From Chrysiogenia bacterium (GTDB taxonomy: Bacteria > JAGRBM01), in assembly GCA_020434085.1 (NCBI GenBank), contig JAGRBM010000307.1, positions 1 through 9,580 on the forward strand: DNA of 9,580 nt, read 5' to 3'. Shown piece by piece: positions 1-7,019 of the stretch. The notes beneath the pieces were generated by a model. The model did not search any database. It was not told the DNA's origin and was given only the letters and a program-made list of their open reading frames with translations. Numbering within the stretch: the stretch's first letter is position 1; each line of letters opens with the position of its first letter. A program made the position numbers and the translations under genes.

Positions 1-614
1 CGGTAGCCATGGTCGGGATATTCTTCCTTCAGGCGCTTGAGTTCATCGGCGTTGACCTCGTGGATGTAGCCCAGAAAGTGTGCGCCCACGCCGCCGTATT
101 TGTATTCGCGTACCGGCTCGGTGCGAACGAACACACCATTGGCACGCAGGTTGATCTCCTCGATCTTCGATATCTCGTCCCAGGTCGCATCGTCGCGCAC
201 CAGCACCGGGCGAAAACGAAGGCGTCCGCCGCCCTCGCGCACGGTCTTCCAGATTTCCTCGGGGCTGACTTCGAGAATCTGTGCGAGGCGCTCGATGGTC
301 GCCTCGGCGCGCGCCTGCTTCTCCGTGTCACGGCGCGAGGCCAGGAAGCTGTCGGGAAGAAGGTAGACGTTCCATGAAGGGCGGTTGTCGATGATCACCT
401 CGCCGAAACGATCGAGGATCATGCCGCGATCGCCGGGCACGATTTCCGAGACGATCTTGTTCTCGTGGGCAAGCACGGCGTAGAAGGAGTGCTTCACCAC
501 CTGCAGATAGAACAGGCGCGAGACGAGCACCGAGCAAAGGAGCGCCATCACCACGGTCAGCCAGGTCAGGCGTCCCTGGATGTGCTTGAGCAGATGGTCT
601 CCGCCGAGCGCCAC
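1..614 (-). CDS. mrdA: Penicillin-binding protein 2 (elongasome transpeptidase), N-terminal part, cut by window edge
   Basis: PBP2 is the class B transpeptidase that crosslinks lateral-wall peptidoglycan with RodA and MreBCD in the inner membrane and periplasm. Only the first 205 residues are visible; the catalytic domain with its SxxK serine lies beyond the left edge. Visible are a short cytoplasmic start, one membrane anchor at about residues 18-40, and the class B N-terminal motif PGDRGMILDRFGEVIIDNRP (60-79) followed by WNVYLLPDSF. After it comes a helical linker region and the pedestal motif YKYGGVGAHFLGYIHEVNAD (171-190), close to the PBP2 pattern of a glycine-rich stretch, then AHxLGY. 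The start is GTG at 614, chosen because AGGAGA lies 6 bases upstream; an in-frame ATG at codon 23 would remove part of the anchor. The gene follows mreD after 10 bases, which favours PBP2 over the related FtsI. rodA would be expected next, outside the window. Confidence 0.93.
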   Translation of the reverse strand, partial: MALGGDHLLKHIQGRLTWLTVVMALLCSVLVSRLFYLQVVKHSFYAVLAHENKIVSEIVPGDRGMILDRFGEVIIDNRPSWNVYLLPDSFLASRRDTEKQARAEATIERLAQILEVSPEEIWKTVREGGGRLRFRPVLVRDDATWDEISKIEEINLRANGVFVRTEPVREYKYGGVGAHFLGYIHEVNADELKRLKEEYPDHGY

Positions 615-620
615 GGTGAG

Positions 621-626
621 TCTCCT
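621..626 (-). promoter_or_regulatory. Ribosome-binding site of mrdA, overlapping the mreD stop
   Basis: Read on the minus strand, AGGAGA sits 6 bases before the GTG at 614 and shares bases with the mreD stop codon TAG (627-625). This supports the GTG start and suggests that ribosomes finishing mreD can re-initiate on mrdA. Confidence 0.7.
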
Positions 627-1152
627 AGAGCCCGCGCTTGGCGAGCTGGAAGAAGGGCCAGCGATACATGCGCGTCAGAAGCGCGGCGAGCACAAAGGCC
701 GTCCCCGCACTGACCAGCGCGGTAAGGGGCGCGCCCTTGGCATACTCGCCGAGTGTCGGCGCGCCTTCGGTCAGCGTAAGCAGCAGCAGCCAGCCGGCCA
801 CGTGGTAGCCAAGGCTCAGCCCCAGTACCACGAGCGACTGGAAGAATCCGGTCTCCGAGAAAATGCGTTCGGCCAGGATGCGCGTGACGATAAGGGAGAT
901 CTGCGCGAGCACCATGTGGTAGCCGAAGAACCCCGCGTCCTGCGCATCGGCGAGCGCCCCCAACATGAGCGCAACCACGCCGGCCTCATGCACGCCGCGG
1001 AAAAACGCGGCATGAACCACCAGAATGAGCGCAATGTTCGGGACTGCGGAATCAAACTCACGCGCCAGCACGTATTGGAGCAGGATGAGCGGCACGCCCA
1101 CCAGCGCATAGAGGCCCACGCCCCGCCAGGAGAATCCCGTTTCGACAATCAT
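625..1152 (-). CDS. mreD: Rod shape-determining membrane protein MreD
   Basis: MreD is a small integral inner-membrane protein of the elongasome, linking MreC, MreB and the PBP2/RodA machinery. The 175-residue product has the usual length and is almost entirely hydrophobic. Likely membrane segments lie at about 12-30, 38-52, 56-70, 78-92, 103-127 and 142-161, with the charged end RMYRWPFFQLAKRGL. Primary sequence conservation is low, as is normal for MreD, so the call leans on topology and on its place between mreC and mrdA. The ATG at 1152 overlaps the mreC stop as ATGA and follows a perfect AGGAGG, so a longer reading from further upstream inside mreC is not needed. The overlap implies translational coupling to mreC. 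Confidence 0.9.
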   Translation of the reverse strand: MIVETGFSWRGVGLYALVGVPLILLQYVLAREFDSAVPNIALILVVHAAFFRGVHEAGVVALMLGALADAQDAGFFGYHMVLAQISLIVTRILAERIFSETGFFQSLVVLGLSLGYHVAGWLLLLTLTEGAPTLGEYAKGAPLTALVSAGTAFVLAALLTRMYRWPFFQLAKRGL

Positions 1153-2108
1153 CGGGCCTCCTCCAGGTCCAGATGCGCGGGCTCGCCGAAAGTGGCGGGC
1201 GCTTCGAGCGACGCAGACTGGGGTTCGGCGCCGGGCAGGATGACCAGCACTTCCTCGATGCGCGTGAAGTCGACCGCCGGCGCAATCCATGCATCCTGCA
1301 GCAGGCCGTAGCTGCCGCGCTCGATATCGGTGACCGTGCCCACGGGAATTCCCTTGGGATAGACGGTGCCCGTGCCGCTGGTCACCAGATCGTCGCCGGG
1401 TTCAATGTCCTCGGTGCGGCGCACCCGGTCGAGTGAAAGAAGCTCGCCCTGCCCGCGCCCGGCAGCAATTCCGCGCGCACGCGCGCGCATGGTGCGCACC
1501 GGCACGCGGCTTCGCGGATCCTGCAGCAGAATGATCTGGGAAGTAAGGGGCGTGACCTGACCGGTGCGCCCCACCAGGCCCTCGTAGCTCACGACCGCAA
1601 GATTGGGCTGCACCCCGTCGGAGCTGCCGCGGTCGATGGTGAGCACCGAGGTCGTCCCGCGTGCTTCAGCAATCACGCGCGCCGGAAGCAGGGTACCTGC
1701 CTGGCGCTCCTTGAAGTCGAGAAGTTTCTTCAGGCGCGCATTCTCACGTGCGAGCTCGAGAAGCTGCACCCGCTCGGCGCGAAGTCGCCGGGTCTCCAGT
1801 TCCAGCGCCTCGTAGCGCTCGGTGAGCCCGACCAGGAAGAGGTAATCGTTCCAGAGGTGGCGCACACCGTCGATGCCGTCGGCAAGCAGGATCTGCGGAA
1901 GCGAGACAATGGTGAGGATGCCCTTGGGCACCGGGCCCAGCGAGTTCTGGCGGCGCACCGATCCCAGGAAGATCACCAGGCAGGTGAGCAACAGGAAAGC
2001 CATGAACGCCGGCGGTCTTTTGAGTAACTCGCGCAATTCGCCGATCTCAACCTTGATGGGCCGCCCCCCGGCGACGCCATAACGCGCGGGCAATGCTCCC
2101 GCCCGCAT
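1149..2108 (-). CDS. mreC: Rod shape-determining protein MreC
   Basis: MreC is a bitopic inner-membrane protein whose periplasmic part self-assembles and activates PBP2 in the elongasome. The 319-residue product has a 33-residue cytoplasmic tail, one membrane segment at about 34-50, a coiled coil at about 95-136 (LTERYEALELETRRLRAERV and onward), then the two-lobed beta-rich core to about 292. Recognisable MreC motifs are IDRGSSDGVQPNLAVV (158-173), GLVGRTGQV (177-185), IILLQDPRSRVPV (192-204), EPGDDLVTSGTGTVYPKGIP (236-255) and VGTVTDIERG. The last 27 residues are a loose polar tail. The ATG at 2108 follows GGGGAG at a 5-base spacing. It lies 79 bases after mreB and overlaps mreD by 4 bases. 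The cytoplasmic tail before the membrane segment is somewhat long, so a later start cannot be excluded, but the ribosome-binding site favours this one. Confidence 0.96.
   Translation of the reverse strand: MRAGALPARYGVAGGRPIKVEIGELRELLKRPPAFMAFLLLTCLVIFLGSVRRQNSLGPVPKGILTIVSLPQILLADGIDGVRHLWNDYLFLVGLTERYEALELETRRLRAERVQLLELARENARLKKLLDFKERQAGTLLPARVIAEARGTTSVLTIDRGSSDGVQPNLAVVSYEGLVGRTGQVTPLTSQIILLQDPRSRVPVRTMRARARGIAAGRGQGELLSLDRVRRTEDIEPGDDLVTSGTGTVYPKGIPVGTVTDIERGSYGLLQDAWIAPAVDFTRIEEVLVILPGAEPQSASLEAPATFGEPAHLDLEEAR
1157..1164 (-). promoter_or_regulatory. Strong ribosome-binding site of mreD inside the end of mreC
   Basis: On the minus strand GGAGGAGG ends 4 bases before the mreD ATG at 1152. 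It also encodes part of the last residues of MreC (LEEAR). It decides the mreD start against the longer in-frame reading. Confidence 0.75.
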
Positions 2109-2187
2109 GCAGACTCCCCAGCCACCACGAACTCAGAAATTTCAAAGCCGACTCGCAAATGCGCAGCGCCGCAACGGGCGCGCACTG

Positions 2188-3237
<1,050 letters not shown>

Positions 3238-3360
3238 CTAAGTTTCCGCGGGTACACGCCCAGGCGACAAAACGGCAGAATACGCCGCGAGCCTGAAGCT
3301 CCCTCCAGTTCGTGGCGGCACGTCCCGTTGCCTTCACCTGACCCGCTCTCGCATTTGGGT

Positions 3361-3402
3361 ACAAAAGGCTTGTTCATTGTTATGCCGGAACGGCCTTTTT
3401 GT
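3361..3402. repeat. Nested inverted repeats in the mreB promoter
   Basis: The outer arms are ACAAAAGGC (3361-3369) and GCCTTTTTGT (3393-3402), complementary except for one extra T. The inner palindrome GCCG-GAA-CGGC (3384-3394) lies between the proposed -35 and -10 elements. On the plus strand the inner hairpin is followed by CTTTTT and could be read as a weak terminator, but no plus-strand gene ends nearby. An operator for a regulator of mreBCD is the alternative. Confidence 0.4.
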
Positions 3403-3405
3403 CAA
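3376..3405 (-). promoter_or_regulatory. Candidate sigma-70-type promoter of the mre operon
   Basis: On the minus strand a perfect TTGACA (3405-3400) is followed after 17-18 bases by TAACAAT (3382-3376), an imperfect -10. Transcription would begin near 3370 and give mreB a leader of roughly 140 bases. The -35 is consensus, the -10 is weak, and the AT-rich patch stands out from the GC-rich surroundings. No transcript evidence is available. Confidence 0.45.
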
Positions 3406-3591
3406 TGTTTTCAGGCGCTTATGTTGACCTCGCCGCCTCGCCGGGCTATTGACGCTTTCGCCTCATGTGCCAATGTTGCGGCCCTTGGCCCCACGGCCCC
3501 CACCCGGGAGCGGCGACCAGACCGATCCCTGCGAAATCGGGGCGGGCACAGAGTATTTTTCGCATATCTTTGGGAGAGCGACACAGCCACC

Positions 3592-5622
3592 ATGCTCAAG
3601 TTCATTCGCCAGGCGCAAAGCAATTGGCTCATCAAGGCGGGCCTTCTGGCCATCGCCGCATCATTTTTCGTCGGATTCCTGGTCCTTCCCGCTGCCCGTC
3701 AGGGCGGTGCCGAGGACGTCGTCGCCGAGGTGGGCAACCAGCGCCTCTACCGCCGCGACGTGGCCGACGCCGTCGTCCGCCTCCGGGCGCGCTACCGCGA
3801 CCAGGTGGGCGAGGCCTACGACCAGCTCAAGGACTACTTCGAAGAGCGCATCCCCCAGCAGGCCTTCGACCAGCTCATCGACAACTACGCGACCGAGGAA
3901 TACGTGAAAAGCCTCGGGTTCGGCACCAGCGCCGATGAGCTCCGCCGCGTCATTCTCGACAACCCCAACTTCCAGGTTGACGGCAAGTTCTCCAAGAAGC
4001 GCTACGAGCGCTTCCTGAGCAGCAACCGCATGACCGACACCCAGTTCGAGAGCGAGCTCTCGCGCGATCTGGCCCTCAACAAGTTCCAGCGCTTCCTCGC
4101 CTCGCAGGTGAAGGTGAGCGAGGCCGAAGTGCAGCAGCGCTTCGTCGATGAGAACACCAAGGTCGAGATCGAGGCCTTCACGCTCGCTTCCAAGGACCTG
4201 GCCGCCTCGGTCAGCGTCAGCGAAGACGAGGTAAAGACCTACTACGACGAGCACGCCGTCGATTACTTCCAGCCCGAAAAGCGCAAGATCAGCTACCTGA
4301 GCTACGATGGCATGGGTGCGCCCTACTGGGGCCTTCCCGAAGCAAATGAATTCTCCGACGAGGCGCTCAAGGCTGCCTACGACGCCGAGAACGAGAAGTT
4401 CACCCTCAGCGAGAAGAACTGGCGCGTCGCCCACATCTACTACAGTTGGGCCAAGCGCAACGACCAGGACGCGCGCAGCGACGAGCAGCGCAAGCAGGAC
4501 GCCCTCAAGCGCGCCCAGGCCGCGCTTGCCAAGCTCAAGGCCGGCTCGGACTTCACCATCCTGGCCAACACCGATTCCGACGACGCTTCGGCCAAGCGCC
4601 TGCAGAACGGCGGGCTTATCCAGGACGGCTACGCCCCGGCCAGCTACTACCGCAAGAAGGTCGCCGAAAAGTTCATGAGCATGAAGCCCGGCGAAGTCTC
4701 CGACATCGTCGAGTCCAAGGACGGCTACCACATCCTCAAGCTGCTCAAGGTCTACGAGGCCGGCTCCAAGAAGGACCTGGCCGACGTGGAGAACCTGCTC
4801 AAGACCAGCATGCGCCAGGACCGCGCTGCCGAGCTGGCCCAGAAGGACGCCGAGCTGGGCTATGCCGAGTCGGCCACCAAGTCGCTCGAAGAGCTGGCCA
4901 AGGCCCGCGAGGGGCTCAATGTTCGCGAGGCGAGCATCACGCGCGAGGACGTCATTCCCGGCGTGGGTCGCGACGAAGCGCTGCTCACCAAGATCTTCGA
5001 CGAAATGACGCCCGAGAGCGGCGCCATTCTTCATCAGAGCAACCGCCGCTGGGTGATCGTGAAGCTTCTGGAGACGATCGAGCCCGAGCCCAAGCCGCTC
5101 TCGGAAGTGCGCGGTCAGATCGAGGACCTGCTCAAGCAGGAGAAGGCCCGCACCCAGGCCGCCGCCGAACTTGAGAAGGTCCGCGCCGAAGTAGCCGCCG
5201 GCGCCAAGGGCACCGACATCAGCAAGAAGCACAAGAACGTCGTCGTGATCGACGTGCCGGCATTCAGCCGCATCGGTCGCGAGAAGGTTGGCGAGAACTC
5301 CGGCGTGGACGTCGTCCCCCAGCTCGGTGCTTCCGCCAAGCTCAAGGCGACGCTCTTCTCCCTCAAGGAGGGCGAAGTCACCCCCGAGGTCTACGAGCTG
5401 GGCGACAAGGTCGCGTTTGCGCGCATCAAGAAGCGCGTGAACCCCGATCCCTCGCTCTTTGAAGCACAGACCGACGCCATTCGCAGCAAGCTGCGCAGCG
5501 AGCGCTTCGAGGGAATCTACAGCGAGTGGACCCAGCGCGCCCGCGAGGCGGTGAAGGTGGAGATCCACGTTCCGGTCGAGGAACTGGTCAAGAGCTTCCG
5601 CGACCCCGCCGCGCAGTCCTGA
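3592..5622 (+). CDS. PpiD-like membrane-anchored periplasmic chaperone / peptidyl-prolyl isomerase (SurA_N + parvulin)
   Basis: PpiD-type proteins sit in the inner membrane next to the Sec exit and help newly exported proteins fold. The 676-residue product starts with a short basic cytoplasmic end and one membrane anchor at about 12-33, without a cleavage site, which separates it from soluble SurA. A SurA_N-type domain follows (about 42-200; VVAEVGNQRLYRRDV, FDQLIDNYATEEYV, NPNFQVDGKFSKKRYERFLS). The parvulin domain spans about 275-390, with VAHIYYSW at the start, SDDASAKRLQNGGLIQDG in the middle, and KPGEVSDIVESKDGYHILKL at the end. Histidines 281 and 380 occupy the two conserved parvulin positions, so activity is possible, unlike E. 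coli PpiD, whose parvulin domain is regarded as inactive. The helical C-terminal part (about 390-676) resembles PpiD proteins of similar length. Start at ATG 3592 because the anchor begins just after it. A strong terminator follows. The gene name ppiD is probable but not certain. Confidence 0.88.
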   Translation: MLKFIRQAQSNWLIKAGLLAIAASFFVGFLVLPAARQGGAEDVVAEVGNQRLYRRDVADAVVRLRARYRDQVGEAYDQLKDYFEERIPQQAFDQLIDNYATEEYVKSLGFGTSADELRRVILDNPNFQVDGKFSKKRYERFLSSNRMTDTQFESELSRDLALNKFQRFLASQVKVSEAEVQQRFVDENTKVEIEAFTLASKDLAASVSVSEDEVKTYYDEHAVDYFQPEKRKISYLSYDGMGAPYWGLPEANEFSDEALKAAYDAENEKFTLSEKNWRVAHIYYSWAKRNDQDARSDEQRKQDALKRAQAALAKLKAGSDFTILANTDSDDASAKRLQNGGLIQDGYAPASYYRKKVAEKFMSMKPGEVSDIVESKDGYHILKLLKVYEAGSKKDLADVENLLKTSMRQDRAAELAQKDAELGYAESATKSLEELAKAREGLNVREASITREDVIPGVGRDEALLTKIFDEMTPESGAILHQSNRRWVIVKLLETIEPEPKPLSEVRGQIEDLLKQEKARTQAAAELEKVRAEVAAGAKGTDISKKHKNVVVIDVPAFSRIGREKVGENSGVDVVPQLGASAKLKATLFSLKEGEVTPEVYELGDKVAFARIKKRVNPDPSLFEAQTDAIRSKLRSERFEGIYSEWTQRAREAVKVEIHVPVEELVKSFRDPAAQS

Positions 5623-5642
5623 TCTTCAAGCCTGCTCCAACC

Positions 5643-5675
5643 AAGCCCCCCGCGCCCGGCGTTGGGGGGCTTTTT
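5643..5675 (+). terminator. Strong rho-independent terminator of the PpiD-like gene
   Basis: AAGCCCCCC (5643-5651) pairs perfectly with GGGGGGCTT (5664-5672) around a 12-base loop, and the T run extends to 5675. It starts 20 bases after the stop codon, so rsmG is probably transcribed from its own promoter or by read-through. Confidence 0.9.
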
Positions 5676-5721
5676 CATGTCCGCTCGCCGGGCGCGTCCG
5701 CCCGCGTTATAGAGATTGCCG

Positions 5722-6384
5722 ATGAACGCCACTCTCGAACAAGCCCTGCGTGAAGCCGCCGCGAAGGCCGGCACCCGCTGGGAAGGCCCACTCCGCGAAG
5801 CGCTCTCGCGCCTGTGCCAAGAGCTGCTGCGCTGGAACGAGCGCGTGCGGCTGGTGGGCTATCGCGGCGAGGAACCCGTCTACGAGAATCTCATCCTGGA
5901 GGCGCTGTGCCTGCTGGAGCACTTGCCAGCAAGCGGGCGCGTGCTGGATGTGGGATCTGGCGCGGGCTTTCCCGGCCTCGTCCTCGCCGCTGCGCGGCCC
6001 GCACTCGAGATTCTCAGCATCGACGCGCGTGAGAAGAAGATTCATTTCCAGCAGCACGCGGCCCGGATGCTGGAGCTTTCCAATTTCGAGGCACGCGCGC
6101 AGCGGCTCGACCCCCGCGCGCCCGACCCGGCGCTGGCCGGAAACTTTGATGTCGTCACCGCGCAGGCCCTCGCCGAGCCCGCCACTTTGATCCCCTGGCT
6201 CTCGCCCTACCTTCGCGCAGGCGGGGAACTGGTGCTGCTGCAGGGCCCCACGTGGGAGAAACAGCGCAAATCCGCGCTGGCACTGGCCGCCGGGCACGAC
6301 CTCACGCTCGAGGCCGAGCACCGGCGCGAGCTGCCGCTCAGCGGGGCGCAGCGCCTTGGCATCATCCTTCGCAAAGAGCCTTGA
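5722..6384 (+). CDS. rsmG: 16S rRNA (guanine-527-N7)-methyltransferase RsmG (GidB)
   Basis: RsmG uses S-adenosylmethionine to methylate N7 of G527 in the 530 loop of 16S rRNA; its loss is known to give low-level streptomycin resistance. The 220-residue product has the family length and a Rossmann-type methyltransferase fold. Motif I is VLDVGSGAGFPGLVLA (74-89), followed by an acidic residue at the end of the second strand (SIDAREKKIHF, 99-109), NFDVVTAQALAEP (141-153), the glycine turn LRAGGELVLLQG (164-175) and a C-terminal GAQRLGIILRK like the GERHLVVI end of E. coli RsmG. The N-terminal part is divergent: the usual WNxxxNLT is WNERVRLVG, and the usual HxxDS is replaced by NLILEA. ATG 5722 has GAGA 6 bases upstream; a TTG two codons earlier is possible. 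It is not beside mnmG or parAB, its common partners. Confidence 0.9.
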   Translation: MNATLEQALREAAAKAGTRWEGPLREALSRLCQELLRWNERVRLVGYRGEEPVYENLILEALCLLEHLPASGRVLDVGSGAGFPGLVLAAARPALEILSIDAREKKIHFQQHAARMLELSNFEARAQRLDPRAPDPALAGNFDVVTAQALAEPATLIPWLSPYLRAGGELVLLQGPTWEKQRKSALALAAGHDLTLEAEHRRELPLSGAQRLGIILRKEP

Positions 6385-6453
6385 CCGCGCACGGCCCGGA
6401 GGGCTAGTCAATCACACCCGGGGCCGCCCCGCGAGCAGGAGAACTCCGCCACC

Positions 6454-6933
6454 ATGACGGAAGCCGAGCAACACGAAGAGACACAGACCGCCGAAGCCGC
6501 CGAGCCCGAAGAGGCCGCGACGCCACAAAGCGCGCCCGAGGCATCTTCGGATGAGAACGCTCCCGAGGAAACCGCTCTTCCCGAATGGGCCGAGTATCGT
6601 TTTGAGGTCGAGCGCGCGCTCACCGTTCCCGACAAGGGCGTGATGGTGGTCGGCACCTTCGAGGGCGCCGCGCCCCGCGTCAAGGCCGACGTTCGCTTCA
6701 CCCCCCAGGGAGCCGAGAAGCCGCTCACCTGCCAACTTCTGGGCGTGGCCAACAAACTCTTCGATGACGATGGCTCCGTGCTCGAAGGGAAGATCGGCCT
6801 TGTGCTCCAGCATCCCGAGCGCAAGGACCTGCGCCCGCCCATGCAGGTCTTCGGCGTTGCCGGCAGCGCGCCCGCCGCCGAGACCGCCGAAGAACAGAGC
6901 GCGGACAACGCCGAAGACAACACCGATTCCTGA
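6454..6933 (+). CDS. Small acidic protein with an EF-Tu domain II-like core (hypothetical)
   Basis: I do not recognise a named family. The 159-residue product has three parts: an acidic, Ala/Glu-rich and probably disordered N-terminus (1-46), a compact core (about 47-136), and a short acidic tail (137-159). The core YRFEVERALTVPDKGVMVVG (48-67), then EGAAPRVKADVRF, LTCQLLGV, EGKIGLVLQ and RKDLRPPMQVFGV follows the order of motifs of the beta-barrel domain II of translational GTPases (F-V...G-G-VV-G---EG, GD-V, V--I, AG--V-L-L, EDI--G-V). No GTPase domain is present. There is no signal peptide or membrane segment, so it is cytoplasmic. AGGAGA lies 11 bases before the ATG. It lies 69 bases after rsmG on the same strand and may be co-transcribed with it. 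The domain match is inference from reading the sequence. Confidence 0.75.
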   Translation: MTEAEQHEETQTAEAAEPEEAATPQSAPEASSDENAPEETALPEWAEYRFEVERALTVPDKGVMVVGTFEGAAPRVKADVRFTPQGAEKPLTCQLLGVANKLFDDDGSVLEGKIGLVLQHPERKDLRPPMQVFGVAGSAPAAETAEEQSADNAEDNTDS

Positions 6934-6940
6934 CATGGGT

Positions 6941-6999
6941 TTGGCAAGCCAGCCCCCTACCCCGAGATGTTTGGCAGGGGCTTGGCTTGCCAAGCCCCT
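6941..6999. repeat. Overlapping palindromes with three related arms before the TIGR02757 gene
   Basis: AGGGGCTTGGC (6976-6986) and GCCAAGCCCCT (6989-6999) form a perfect 11-base inverted repeat around TT. The arm TTGGCAAGCCAGCCCC (6941-6956) is also complementary to 6977-6993 apart from one extra T, so the middle arm can pair with either side. GTTTGGCA occurs twice as a direct repeat (6939 and 6970). There is no good T run after it, so it is a poor intrinsic terminator. It may be an end-of-transcript hairpin, a REP-like element or a regulatory leader of the downstream gene, whose start lies only 20 bases further on. Confidence 0.65.
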
Positions 7000-7019
7000 C
7001 TTCCTGTAACCTCCGGGTT

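Noticed and set aside
580-1311. A 243-codon plus-strand open frame across mreD and mreC
   Set aside because: It lies antisense to two clear genes and its product is Arg/His/Glu-rich without recognisable features; it is a codon-bias shadow.
3384-3400. GCCGGAACGGC plus CTTTTT as an intrinsic terminator on the plus strand
   Set aside because: The stem is only 4 base pairs and no plus-strand gene ends upstream; a role in the mreB promoter fits better.
3328-3591. In-frame extension of the PpiD-like gene by 88 codons upstream
   Set aside because: The extension overlaps the mreB promoter region and has no family resemblance. A ribosome-binding site and the anchor sequence support ATG 3592.
3661-5568. 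A 635-codon open frame on the minus strand opposite the PpiD-like gene
   Set aside because: It is a mirror of the strongly GC-biased codons of the real gene. The product is a Leu/Gly/Val/Asp-rich sequence without domains, and the plus-strand frame has a membrane anchor, SurA_N and parvulin motifs.
5708-5713. TATAGA as a -10 box for rsmG
   Set aside because: No -35 is visible upstream, and the start of transcription would fall at the ATG.
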